DNA of 64,000 nucleotides, from contig NZ_RCNV01000011.1 in NCBI RefSeq assembly GCF_003667275.1, positions 52,687 to 116,686 on the forward strand, read 5' to 3'. Numbering within the stretch: position 1 is the stretch's first letter; every line of letters starts with the position of its first letter. The stretch is from Mesonia aquimarina. Lineage in GTDB: Bacteria; Bacteroidota; Bacteroidia; Flavobacteriales; Flavobacteriaceae. The notes below the pieces were generated by a model. It was not told where the DNA came from. It was given only the letters and a program-made list of their open reading frames with translations, and ran no database searches. This document shows, in pieces, positions 53,236-61,884 of this stretch. The position numbers were made by a program, and so were the translations under genes.

Positions 53236-54584
53236 TATAAAAATAGTTTTTCAACCTTTCTAATAGAACGTGGTAAACAACAAACCACTACTCTATCGCC
53301 TGGCTTGATCAAGAAGTCACCTAAAGCAATATTCCCTTCACCTTCCCTAATAACACCGCCAATAATAGCAGAACGCGGTAAATCTATTTGTACAATTTTT
53401 TTATTGGCAACTTTAGAAGATTTATTGACAATAAATTCTAAAAGCTCAGCATTCATACTGTTTAGCTTTGTCATTGCCACAACTTCTCCTTTTCGCACAA
53501 ATCTAAAAATTGTGTTTGCAGCCAAAAGTTTTTTATTGATAAGTGTATTTATTCCGATTGAATGACTCAGCTGAAAATAATCCATATTTTCTACTAAAGA
53601 AATTGTTTTGGGTACACTTTTAGATTTTGCAACCAAACAAGAAATAATATTAGTTTCAGAATTTCCGGTCAGCGCAATAAAGGCATCCATATCATGGATA
53701 TTTTCTTCTTCCATTAACTCTACATTTCTTCCATCGCCATTAATCACTAAAACTTTTGGAAGCTCATCTGCCAGATCGTAGGCTTTATCGCGCTCGGTTT
53801 CAATCAGTTTTACGTTAAATTTTGCTTTACTTAAATCTTTAGCGGTTCGTCGCCCTATTTTGCTTCCACCAAGAATCATTACATTTTTAATTTCCTGCTT
53901 TACTTTTCCGGTAAGTTTATATAATTCATCTACGCCATCTTCGGTAGTTACAAAATAAACTTGATCACCTTCTTTAAACTGGGTATCTCCACGTGGAATC
54001 AAAGTATATTGCGTCCCATACCGTTGAATAGCGATAGGTACGAAATGTAATTCTGGAAAAATTTCGGCTGCTTCTTGTACTGTTTTTCTAACAAAAGAGG
54101 CGTTTCTGGAAAGTTTAAAACCTACCATTGTTAAAGCGCCATCATCAAACTGAAAAGTATCATTAAAAGCAGATTGATTTAGTAAAAGTTCAATCTCTTT
54201 TGCAGCCAAAGCCTCGGGAGAAATTAATTCATCTATACCAAATTTTTTAAATCCGATTTCACTTTTATGCTCTAAAAATTCTGTGTTAGAAATACGGGCA
54301 ATCGTACGTTTTGCACCCAATTGTTTTGCCAAAACGCAAACGGTAATGTTGGTGGTTTCGCTTGAAGTTACACTAACAACAAGATCTGAACCGTTTATTT
54401 GTGCATCATTCAGTACTTTTATAGAAGTAGCGTCTCCTTTTATAGTTTGAATATCTAAATGCGTATCGGCATACTCTAGATTTTTTTTATTACTATCTAT
54501 TAGAGTAATATCTTGAGATTCAAAAGACAATAATTTTGCCAAGTGAAAACCAACTTCTCCAGCGCCCGCTATAATAATCTTCAT
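53235..54584 (-). CDS. trkA: TrkA, potassium-channel regulatory protein
   Basis: A 449-residue protein with two RCK modules: an N-terminal Rossmann fold (IIAGAGEVGFHLAKLLSFE) with a TrkA-C domain, then a second (VMILGGSKIGRRTAKDL) with its own C-domain ending in GDRVVVCCLPR. It binds NAD(H) and regulates TrkH. Co-expression with trkH is shown by the one-base overlap. Confidence 0.96.
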   Translation of the reverse strand: MKIIIAGAGEVGFHLAKLLSFESQDITLIDSNKKNLEYADTHLDIQTIKGDATSIKVLNDAQINGSDLVVSVTSSETTNITVCVLAKQLGAKRTIARISNTEFLEHKSEIGFKKFGIDELISPEALAAKEIELLLNQSAFNDTFQFDDGALTMVGFKLSRNASFVRKTVQEAAEIFPELHFVPIAIQRYGTQYTLIPRGDTQFKEGDQVYFVTTEDGVDELYKLTGKVKQEIKNVMILGGSKIGRRTAKDLSKAKFNVKLIETERDKAYDLADELPKVLVINGDGRNVELMEEENIHDMDAFIALTGNSETNIISCLVAKSKSVPKTISLVENMDYFQLSHSIGINTLINKKLLAANTIFRFVRKGEVVAMTKLNSMNAELLEFIVNKSSKVANKKIVQIDLPRSAIIGGVIREGEGNIALGDFLIKPGDRVVVCCLPRSIRKVEKLFL

Positions 54585-54610
54585 AGTAAAGATGAAATTT
54601 TCTACCGCAA

Positions 54611-54618
54611 CAAAGATA
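54611..54618 (-). promoter_or_regulatory. -7 promoter box TATCTTTG for trkA-trkH
   Basis: An exact TAnnTTTG match on the minus strand, 26 bases before the trkA ATG. No clear -33 TTG was found. Confidence 0.4.
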
Positions 54619-54670
54619 GGGTATTTTAATAGAATTAGGTAAGTAACTAAAAAGCAATTTTTTAGCGCTA

Positions 54671-54687
54671 AGCTTAGAATCTAAGCT
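54671..54687. promoter_or_regulatory. perfect small palindrome upstream of the ubiE/menG promoter
   Basis: AGCTTAG-AAT-CTAAGCT has seven-base perfect arms and ends nine bases before the -7 box at 54696. It covers the place where a -33 element would be, so it may be a regulator-binding site. Confidence 0.35.
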
Positions 54688-54695
54688 ATAAAATG

Positions 54696-54703
54696 TATCT
54701 TTG
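54696..54703 (+). promoter_or_regulatory. -7 promoter box TATCTTTG for menG-porT
   Basis: An exact TAnnTTTG match that ends 14 bases before the ATG at 54718, which would leave a leader of only about eight bases. Confidence 0.4.
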
Positions 54704-54717
54704 CCAAAAATTTTGTA

Positions 54718-55446
54718 ATGGCGAAAAAGGTAATTCCTTACAAAGACTCTAAACTGACAAAAAAGAAGCAGGTTGAGCAAATGTTTGATAAGATTTCTGA
54801 AAATTATGACGGATTAAATCGTGTGATTTCATTTGGAATTGACACCTCTTGGCGAAAGAAAGTTATAAATCTGGTTTGCGATACGCATCCAAAAAATGCA
54901 TTAGATATTGCTACTGGAACCGGAGATTTAGCCATTAGTTTAGCTGAAGCCGGTATTAAAGAAGTTGTGGGCTTAGATCTTTCTCAAGGCATGCTGAATA
55001 TTGGGAAAGAAAAAATTGCGAAAAAAAATCTTACCAAAAAAATTGAAATGGTACAGGGCGATTCTGAAGCTTTACCTTTTGGCGATAATACTTTTGATGC
55101 CATTACTGTAGCTTTTGGCGTTCGAAATTTTGAAAACCTGGAAAAAGGTTTAGCCGAAATTCGACGTGTATTAAAACCTACCGGAATTTTTGTTGTGTTA
55201 GAAACTTCTGTACCTACCAAGGTGCCTTATAAACAAGGATATACTATTTATTCAAAATTAATTCTTCCTATTATCGGAAAACTCTTTTCAAAAGATAAAG
55301 TAGCCTATAAATATTTAAGCGATAGTGCCGCCGTTTTTCCTTATGGAAAAAAGTTCAACAATATTTTAGAAAAAGTTGGGTTTACTAGTATAGAAGATAA
55401 GCCACAAACGCTTGGCGTAGCAACAATTTATACGGCATCAAAATAA
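54718..55446 (+). CDS. menG: demethylmenaquinone methyltransferase (UbiE/MenG)
   Basis: A 242-residue SAM methyltransferase for the last step of menaquinone synthesis. Motifs are [59 protein letters not shown] and [19 protein letters not shown]. Since Bacteroidota make menaquinone rather than ubiquinone, the menG role is the natural one, and menaquinone is the electron acceptor of the NQR encoded nearby. It is followed four bases later by porT. Confidence 0.95.
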   Translation: MAKKVIPYKDSKLTKKKQVEQMFDKISENYDGLNRVISFGIDTSWRKKVINLVCDTHPKNALDIATGTGDLAISLAEAGIKEVVGLDLSQGMLNIGKEKIAKKNLTKKIEMVQGDSEALPFGDNTFDAITVAFGVRNFENLEKGLAEIRRVLKPTGIFVVLETSVPTKVPYKQGYTIYSKLILPIIGKLFSKDKVAYKYLSDSAAVFPYGKKFNNILEKVGFTSIEDKPQTLGVATIYTASK

Positions 55447-55450
55447 GTGT

Positions 55451-56146
55451 ATGAAGAAAGTATTTTTTATTTTAAGTTTTTTTATAACGCTGCAAGGTAT
55501 TCAAGCACAAGGGTTTTTTAGAGATGGATCAAAAATTAAAAACTTAGACAACTTTGATAAACAACGTTGGTCTTGGGGATATTTTTTAGGATTTAACTCT
55601 TATGATTTTAAATTTGATTATAAAGAAGAAGCTCGAGATATTCTTGTTGAAAAAAGCATAGGTTTTAATGTGGGTCTAATCGGAAATTTGCGAATTAACG
55701 ATTATATTGATTTACGTCTAGAACCGGGAGTTATGTTTGCTAACAGAAACTTAACCTTCCCCGAAATTCCTGATGATAATTTTAGAGAAGTAAAATCTAC
55801 TTATGTCCACATTCCGTTATTGGTGAAATTTTCTACCAAACGACTCAATAATTTCAAACCTTTTGTGGTTGGCGGCGTTTCGACTTCAATCAATTTATCC
55901 AGTAACGAGGATAACCCTGATGATAACAGTGTTGGAGAATTTAGAATGAATAGCACCACGTACTACTACGAAGTAGGTTTTGGAGTTGATTTTTACTTGT
56001 TCTTTTTTAAATTCACTCCATCCATTCGAGGGATTTTCGCTATAAATGATGAATTAAAAAGAGATGTAGACCCAAATAGCCCTTATACCGGAAATATTGA
56101 TAAAATGGCAACAAGAGGTGTGTTTATCAACTTTACTTTTCAATAA
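55451..56146 (+). CDS. porT: PorT/SprT-like outer-membrane protein of the T9SS
   Basis: A 231-residue protein with a signal peptide (FFILSFFITLQGIQA) and an eight-strand-type outer-membrane barrel of the porin-family PorT group: WSWGYFLGFNSYDFKF, GFNVGLIGNLRINDYIDLRL, VHIPLLVKFSTKRLN and YYEVGFGVDFYLFFFKFTPS. PorT is required for type IX secretion. A gene order with ubiE/menG immediately upstream is, to my knowledge, usual in flavobacteria, which supports the call. Confidence 0.85.
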   Translation: MKKVFFILSFFITLQGIQAQGFFRDGSKIKNLDNFDKQRWSWGYFLGFNSYDFKFDYKEEARDILVEKSIGFNVGLIGNLRINDYIDLRLEPGVMFANRNLTFPEIPDDNFREVKSTYVHIPLLVKFSTKRLNNFKPFVVGGVSTSINLSSNEDNPDDNSVGEFRMNSTTYYYEVGFGVDFYLFFFKFTPSIRGIFAINDELKRDVDPNSPYTGNIDKMATRGVFINFTFQ

Positions 56147-56148
56147 TT

Positions 56149-56874
56149 TTATAAACTACGTTTAAATTCGCTTAGTAAAATTGCGCTAGCAGTGGCTACA
56201 TTTAAACTTTCGGTTTTTAGGTTTTCTCCAAACTGAGGAATGCTAATTTTTTCGGTGGTAAAAGCTTCAACTTGTGTTGAAATTCCGTTAGCCTCATTTC
56301 CCATCACCAAAATTCCTTTAGGAGTGTAATTCTTTTTATAGATAGAATTACCGTCCATAAAAGTTCCGTAAACAGGAAGTTTTGTTTGGCGTAAATATTC
56401 AGGCAAATCGGTATATAAAATTTTTACGCGCGTTATAGAACCCATAGAAGCTTGCACTACTTTAGGATTGTAACAATCTACCGTATCGGTAGAGCAAATT
56501 AAATGAGAAACTCCAAACCAGTCACAAAGTCTAATTATGGTTCCTAAATTTCCCGGATCACGCACTCCATCTAGTGCTATAGAAAAAGAAGGCTCTTGTT
56601 TAACTTCGTATTGTGGAATTTTAAATAAAGCCAAAGCAGTCTGTGGCGTGCTCAGTTTAGATATTTTCTTCAATTCTGCCGATGAAATAATTTCTGATTT
56701 ATTTTTTTCGGTAAAAAAAATATCTGCTTCAGCAAAAAGAACTTCCAATTCAAAATTAGAATTTAAAAGTTCTTTAATTACTTTTATTCCTTCAGCAACA
56801 AAAAGCCCATATTTATTTCGGTACTTTTTTTGTGATAAGCTGTTTATTAACTTTATTTGGCTTTTGCTAATCAT
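56149..56874 (-). CDS. TrmH/SpoU-family RNA 2'-O-methyltransferase
   Basis: A 241-residue SPOUT methyltransferase. An N-terminal substrate-binding domain (RNKYGLFVAEGIKVIKELLN) is followed by the knotted catalytic domain with DGVRDPGNLGTIIRLCDWFG, VMGNEANGIS and IPQFGENLKTESLNVATASA. It methylates a ribose in rRNA or tRNA; the exact nucleotide is not predictable. It diverges from tamL, with only a few dozen bases between the two coding sequences. Confidence 0.93.
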   Translation of the reverse strand: MISKSQIKLINSLSQKKYRNKYGLFVAEGIKVIKELLNSNFELEVLFAEADIFFTEKNKSEIISSAELKKISKLSTPQTALALFKIPQYEVKQEPSFSIALDGVRDPGNLGTIIRLCDWFGVSHLICSTDTVDCYNPKVVQASMGSITRVKILYTDLPEYLRQTKLPVYGTFMDGNSIYKKNYTPKGILVMGNEANGISTQVEAFTTEKISIPQFGENLKTESLNVATASAILLSEFKRSL

Positions 56875-56891
56875 AAAATGATGTATTTTTG
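56864..56891 (+). promoter_or_regulatory. promoter of tamL: TTG-N17-TATTTTTG
   Basis: A -33 TTG at 56864-56866 is followed after exactly 17 bases by an exact -7 box, TATTTTTG, at 56884-56891. This fits the flavobacterial consensus TTG-N17-23-TAnnTTTG and is the most complete promoter in the window. The -33 part overlaps the first codons of the divergent methyltransferase gene. Transcription should begin near 56897. Confidence 0.55.
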
Positions 56892-56909
56892 ACCTGTAAA
56901 TTTTCCTAT

Positions 56910-59480
56910 TTGAGATCAGTTGCTACAAAAATATCATTAATTCTTTTAGTAGGAATTATACTAGGCTGTAATGCGGTAAAAAGAGTTGATGAGAATGAAC
57001 ATTTACTGACCGAAAATAGCATATATCAAGACGGCGAAAAAATATCAACCAAAGAAATTTACGGACAACTTTCTCAGAGACCAAATATAGAATTGCCATT
57101 AATTGGTGTGCCATTGCGCTTGCATATTTATAATACAGCAAAACCAGAACCCGATTCTTCCTTTTACAATTGGCTCTATAAAAAACCAAAACGAGAAGAA
57201 CGACTCATTAAATTTTTATCGAAAAAACAAGTAGAACGTTTAGGAAACAGCTACGTAAATTTTAATGAGTTTTTAAAAGAAACCGGAGAAGCACCCGTTA
57301 TTTTAAATGAAAATAAAGCTGAAAATTCTGCTAATCAATTACGCGCTTGGTATTGGAATCACGGTTGGTTTAATGCCGAAACAGATTTTGAAATCACTAA
57401 AAGTAAAAATAAGCGTGCCAGTATAGATTATTATGTAAAAACACACCAAGCCTACATTCTAGATTCTATTGAAAATAGAATTGTAACCCCGGTTGCTGAT
57501 TCTATTTATCAAAACCATAAAGATGAAAGCCTTATTATTTCTGGCGAGCAATTTAATACACAAAAGTTTGAAGCTGAACGCGAACGCATAACACGACTAT
57601 TTAGAAACAACGGACTTTTTCATTTTGAACAAGATTATGTTTCTTTTGATGCCGATACTATTAATACCAATCATAAAGCCAATATAGATTTAGTTGTTGC
57701 CAATCGAGAAGTTCAAAAAGAAGACACTACTTATCGAGTTCCTTACAAAATTCATAAAATAAGTGAAGTCAATATTTTTCTTGATTATGAATATGCTAAA
57801 CGCGGTTCTCCTATTACAGATTCTGCACAAGTAGAAACTTACAATGTCTACAGTTTTGACGAAATGGAGTTTAAACCCGAAGCTATTACCGATGCTGTTT
57901 TTATCAAGAAAGGAGAAGTTTATAGAGATTTAGATCGATCGTTAACCTATAAACGAATGAATGAATTACGGATTTTTAAATATCCGAATATTCAATATAT
58001 GCCTGACCCGAGAGATACAACCGGAACAAAATTAATCAGCAATATTTTTTTAACACCCAAACCAAAATTTGGTGTTGATTTTAATTTTGATGTTTCTCAG
58101 AGTAATATTCAAGATTTCGGAATTGGTTTTGGTGGTTCGCTTTTAATACGAAATGTTTTTGGAGGTGCCGAAATTTTTGAAGTCGCCGGAAGAACAAGTA
58201 TTGGTTCTTCTAAAGATGCCGCAGATAGCGAAGATCGTTTTTTTAATATCTCTGAAGTTGGTGCCGATGTAAAACTCACCTTTCCTAAAATTGCATTTTT
58301 ATTTAATACTGAAGGAATTATCCCAAAATCTATGTCGCCTTTTACCACTTTAAGCGTTGGGGTAAGTACGCAAAACAACATCGGTCTAGACAAACAAAAT
58401 GTTACCGGAAAATATTTCTATCGCTGGTATCCTTCAGAAGAGCTAACACACCGCTTTGAATTGCTAGATTTACAATATGTAAGAAACCTAAACACCGGAA
58501 ATTATTTTAATGTTTACCGAAATTCCTATAATCGATTAAATGAAATTGCACAGAATAATATAGATCAAGTAAATCCAGATTATTTTGAACCTATTGACCC
58601 TTCAGATAACAATCCGCCAGATTTGATAATTCCCGATGGAACAAGCGGTTTTATTAATGATATCAACAATAATGCTATAAGTTTAAATAGTGATGAAGAA
58701 CAAGAAGCCAGCAATATTATAGAACGTCAAGACCGATTAACAGAAGACAATTTAATTATCGGATCCAACTTCAATTTCATCAAAAATACACGTGAAAATA
58801 TTTATGATGAAGAGTTTACACAATTTAGAGTAAAGTTAGAAGCCGTAGGTAACACACTTTCTTTATTAGCCCCCGTTTTAAATTTAAAAGAAAACGATAA
58901 CAATACGTATGATTTATTCGGTGTTCAATTTTCACAATACGTAAAAACAGAAATAGACTTTATAAAACATTGGAATTTAGGACAGAAAAATATTCTTGCC
59001 ATTAGAGCTTTAGGAGGAATCGCTATTCCCTACGGTAACTCTAACAGCATTCCCTTTGCTCGTAGTTTTTTTGCCGGTGGCGCTAATGATAACAGGGGTT
59101 GGCAAGCATATGATTTAGGCCCGGGAAGTACCGGGGGAGTTAATGAGTTTAACGAAGCCAACATGAAATTAACTTTTAATACTGAGTACCGCTTTAATTT
59201 GTTTGGCGCATTAAACAGTGCGGTATTTGTAGATGTAGGAAATATTTGGAATATTTGGGACAGCGTAGAAGATGAAAAAGCAGTTTTTTCGTCACTTTCA
59301 GACATAAAAGAACTTTCTGTCAGTTCCGGTTTCGGGTTTCGATACGATCTCGATTTTTTCGTAATTCGTTTAGATATAGGATTTAAGACCTATAATCCTG
59401 CAGCTTCGGATCAACAATGGTTTAGAGATTATAATTTTGGAAACGCTGTTTATAATGTTGGTATTAATTATCCGTTCTAA
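56910..59480 (+). CDS. tamL: TamL, outer-membrane BamA-family lipoprotein
   Basis: About 856 residues. A lipoprotein signal peptide (ISLILLVGIILGC) precedes POTRA-like domains and a C-terminal BamA/Omp85-type barrel (residues about 430-863). Barrel signatures are FARSFFAGGANDNRGW (the conserved lid-loop region) and a final VYNVGINYPF strand. TamL is the Bacteroidota form of TamA: an Omp85 protein with a lipid anchor, working with TamB. No ATG precedes the signal peptide. Both TTG 56889 and TTG 56910 are in frame; the promoter's -7 box covers the first, so I choose 56910. Confidence 0.88.
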   Translation: MRSVATKISLILLVGIILGCNAVKRVDENEHLLTENSIYQDGEKISTKEIYGQLSQRPNIELPLIGVPLRLHIYNTAKPEPDSSFYNWLYKKPKREERLIKFLSKKQVERLGNSYVNFNEFLKETGEAPVILNENKAENSANQLRAWYWNHGWFNAETDFEITKSKNKRASIDYYVKTHQAYILDSIENRIVTPVADSIYQNHKDESLIISGEQFNTQKFEAERERITRLFRNNGLFHFEQDYVSFDADTINTNHKANIDLVVANREVQKEDTTYRVPYKIHKISEVNIFLDYEYAKRGSPITDSAQVETYNVYSFDEMEFKPEAITDAVFIKKGEVYRDLDRSLTYKRMNELRIFKYPNIQYMPDPRDTTGTKLISNIFLTPKPKFGVDFNFDVSQSNIQDFGIGFGGSLLIRNVFGGAEIFEVAGRTSIGSSKDAADSEDRFFNISEVGADVKLTFPKIAFLFNTEGIIPKSMSPFTTLSVGVSTQNNIGLDKQNVTGKYFYRWYPSEELTHRFELLDLQYVRNLNTGNYFNVYRNSYNRLNEIAQNNIDQVNPDYFEPIDPSDNNPPDLIIPDGTSGFINDINNNAISLNSDEEQEASNIIERQDRLTEDNLIIGSNFNFIKNTRENIYDEEFTQFRVKLEAVGNTLSLLAPVLNLKENDNNTYDLFGVQFSQYVKTEIDFIKHWNLGQKNILAIRALGGIAIPYGNSNSIPFARSFFAGGANDNRGWQAYDLGPGSTGGVNEFNEANMKLTFNTEYRFNLFGALNSAVFVDVGNIWNIWDSVEDEKAVFSSLSDIKELSVSSGFGFRYDLDFFVIRLDIGFKTYNPAASDQQWFRDYNFGNAVYNVGINYPF

Positions 59481-59495
59481 GCAGTTTTATTTTAT

Positions 59496-59503
59496 TAATT
59501 TTG
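59496..59503 (+). promoter_or_regulatory. -7 promoter box TAATTTTG for fbaA
   Basis: An exact TAnnTTTG match in the 47-base tamL-fbaA gap, 24 bases before the ATG. No clear -33 TTG was found. Confidence 0.4.
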
Positions 59504-59527
59504 TAACGTTAAATTTAAATCAATAGC

Positions 59528-60595
59528 ATGAGTCACAATATAAAACCCGGTGTAGCAACCGGAAAAGAAGTTCAAGAAATTTTTAATCACGCCAAAGAAA
59601 ATAACTATGCCTTACCCGCTGTAAATGTAGTTGGCTCAGATAGCATAAATGCTGTTATGGAAACTGCAGCAGAATTAAATTCGCCTGTTATTATTCAATT
59701 TTCAAACGGAGGCGCTGGTTTTAATGCAGGAAAAGGCTTAGATAATACAAACCAGAAAGCAGCAATTTTAGGAGGTGTTGCCGGAGCAAAACATATTCAC
59801 ACCCTAGCTGAAGCGTATGGTGCTACCGTAATTTTGCATACTGATCATTGCGCGAAAAAATTACTTCCTTGGATTGACGGTTTATTAACTGAAGGAGAAA
59901 AGTTTTTCAAGGAAACCGGAAAACCACTTTACAGCTCACACATGATTGATTTAAGTGAAGAACCACTTGAGGAAAACATTGAAATCTGTAAAGAGTATTT
60001 AGCTCGAATGAGCAAAATGGGAATGACCCTGGAAATTGAATTAGGCATTACCGGAGGTGAGGAAGATGGTGTTGATAATACAGATGTAGATTCTTCTAAA
60101 CTTTACACTCAGCCAGAAGAAGTTGCTTATGCTTATGAAGAATTGAGCAAAGTAAGCGATCAATTTACCATTGCCGCTGCTTTTGGAAATGTTCACGGGG
60201 TTTACAAACCTGGAAATGTAAAGTTAACACCAAAAATCTTAAAGAATTCTCAAGAATATATTACTAAGAAATATGGCGTAGAACATAATCATATCGACTT
60301 TGTTTTTCACGGTGGAAGCGGTTCTACCGTAGAAGAAATCAGAGAAGCAATTGGATATGGCGTGATAAAAATGAATATTGATACTGATTTACAATATGCA
60401 TTTTTAGAAGGTGTTCGTGATTATATGAAAGAATACGAAGGCTATTTAAAAACACAAATAGGAAATCCTGAAGGAGAAGATTTACCAAACAAAAAATATT
60501 ACGACCCAAGAAAATGGTTACGAGAAGGTGAGAAAACGTTTAAAGCTAGATTAAAGAAAGCTTTTGAAGATCTTAACAACGTAAACACTTTATAA
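59528..60595 (+). CDS. fbaA: class II fructose-bisphosphate aldolase
   Basis: A 355-residue zinc aldolase of glycolysis and gluconeogenesis, class IIA by length. Zinc and substrate residues are in ILHTDHCAKKLLPWIDGL, EIELGITGGEEDGVDN, FGNVHGVYKPGN and FVFHGGSGSTVEEI. It is placed between tamL and accD, each with short gaps. Confidence 0.97.
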   Translation: MSHNIKPGVATGKEVQEIFNHAKENNYALPAVNVVGSDSINAVMETAAELNSPVIIQFSNGGAGFNAGKGLDNTNQKAAILGGVAGAKHIHTLAEAYGATVILHTDHCAKKLLPWIDGLLTEGEKFFKETGKPLYSSHMIDLSEEPLEENIEICKEYLARMSKMGMTLEIELGITGGEEDGVDNTDVDSSKLYTQPEEVAYAYEELSKVSDQFTIAAAFGNVHGVYKPGNVKLTPKILKNSQEYITKKYGVEHNHIDFVFHGGSGSTVEEIREAIGYGVIKMNIDTDLQYAFLEGVRDYMKEYEGYLKTQIGNPEGEDLPNKKYYDPRKWLREGEKTFKARLKKAFEDLNNVNTL

Positions 60596-60642
60596 TTTCT
60601 CGTATTTACTTATCAATTAGTATTTATTAAACACCACACATT

Positions 60643-61503
60643 ATGGCTGCTTGGTTTAAAAGAACAAAAAAAGGAATACAGACTGCAACAGAAGATAAAA
60701 AAGATGTACCAAAAGGTTTATGGTATAAATCACCAACAGGAAAAATTGTTGATGCAGAGCAATTAGAAAAAAACTTCTACGTAAGTCCGGAAGATGGTTA
60801 CCACGTAAGAATTGGTAGTCACGAATACTTCAGTATTTTATTTGACGATAATAAATATAAAGAACTTGATAAAAATTTATCAGCAAAAGATCCGCTAAAG
60901 TTTGAAGATAAAAAGAAGTATCCTGAACGCTTAAAAGAAGCGCAAGACAAAACAAACTTAAAAGACGCTATTAGAACTGCCGTAGGTAAGTCTAAAGGTA
61001 AAGAATTGGTTATCGCCTGTATGGATTTTCGTTTTATTGGAGGTTCTATGGGCTCTGTCGTAGGAGAAAAAATTGCAAGGGCAGCAGATTACTCGCTAAA
61101 GAAAAAAGTTCCTTTTATGATTATTTCTAAATCTGGAGGTGCAAGAATGATGGAAGCCGTTTATTCGCTTATGCAAATGGCTAAAACTTCAGTAAAATTA
61201 GCGCAATTAAGTGATGCCGGAATTCCTTACATTTCACTTTGTACAGATCCTACAACAGGTGGAACCACCGCATCATTTGCGATGCTCGGTGATATCAATA
61301 TTTCTGAACCAGGTGCTTTAATCGGTTTTGCGGGTCCGCGTGTAGTTCGTGACACTACCGGAAAAGAATTACCGGACGGCTTTCAAACGGCAGAGTTTTT
61401 AAAAGAACACGGATTCTTAGATTTTATAACACCAAGAAAGGAACTGAAAAATAAAGTAAACCTTTATTTAGACCTTATTCAAAATCAAGAGGTTCGAGTT
61501 TAA
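60643..61503 (+). CDS. accD: acetyl-CoA carboxylase carboxyltransferase subunit beta, zinc-ribbon-less
   Basis: A 286-residue carboxyltransferase subunit. The crotonase-like core is complete: [57 protein letters not shown] and [11 protein letters not shown]. The N-terminal region that normally holds a four-cysteine zinc ribbon is aligned here as [20 protein letters not shown] and [13 protein letters not shown], with no cysteine at any of the four sites. From memory this loss is common in flavobacterial AccD, so it is probably a lineage trait. Confidence 0.95.
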   Translation: MAAWFKRTKKGIQTATEDKKDVPKGLWYKSPTGKIVDAEQLEKNFYVSPEDGYHVRIGSHEYFSILFDDNKYKELDKNLSAKDPLKFEDKKKYPERLKEAQDKTNLKDAIRTAVGKSKGKELVIACMDFRFIGGSMGSVVGEKIARAADYSLKKKVPFMIISKSGGARMMEAVYSLMQMAKTSVKLAQLSDAGIPYISLCTDPTTGGTTASFAMLGDINISEPGALIGFAGPRVVRDTTGKELPDGFQTAEFLKEHGFLDFITPRKELKNKVNLYLDLIQNQEVRV

Positions 61504-61604
61504 AAATTTAATTCTCTAAATCGACAAACTACAATTTCAATCCCTCATCAGTAAATAAAACTTACTTTTTCGTTAAAAAACACGCAGTTCAACATAATTA
61601 TTTA

Positions 61605-61612
61605 TAACTTTG
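61605..61612 (+). promoter_or_regulatory. -7 promoter box TAACTTTG upstream of a candidate RNA
   Basis: An exact TAnnTTTG match about 100 bases after accD, with no coding frame following it on the plus strand. A clear -33 TTG is missing; a GTTC word is at about the right place (61587). Confidence 0.35.
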
Positions 61613-61618
61613 TCGATA

Positions 61619-61766
61619 AGTTGTTTTAAAAAACAGGTTATAAGATAATTATAGCTTTTAAAGCATGATTGTTAACTGTTATATTTTAGACCGTATAATG
61701 TAGCGCAATCATATTACTTTTTTCATGCAAGAACCCAAGTTAGCTAATAACTTGGGTTTGTTTTTT
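61619..61766 (+). ncRNA. candidate structured noncoding RNA (rod-like fold)
   Basis: The stretch between the -7 box at 61605 and a strong terminator at 61732-61758 has no useful reading frame. It can form a long rod: ATGATTG (61664-61670) pairs with CAATCAT (61706-61712), with inner TTATA/TATAA pairing and outer AAAG/CTTT pairing. A roughly 150-base rod with an internal loop is reminiscent of 6S RNA, but I see no decisive match to that family. It could alternatively be the 3' leader of a longer accD transcript. The 381-base gap holds nothing else I can support. Confidence 0.35.
61732..61766 (+). terminator. rho-independent terminator
   Basis: The 11-base perfect arms AACCCAAGTTA (61732-61742) and TAACTTGGGTT (61748-61758) enclose a five-base loop, followed by TGTTTTTTC. 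It is 229 bases downstream of accD and ends the candidate RNA. Confidence 0.85.
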
Positions 61767-61884
61767 CTATTTTTAAATAAATCCTTAAAATTAAACTATT
61801 CAAAATATACTTTACTTAATTGAAGAGTACAAGTACAATACCAAATAATCCCTTGACCTTGTAGTAAAGCTGATAATTCTTCTT

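Noticed and set aside
61550..61571. Hairpin AGTAA...TTACT followed by T residues, as an accD terminator
   Set aside because: Arms are only five A/T-rich bases, too weak to call; the strong hairpin at 61732 is a better end.
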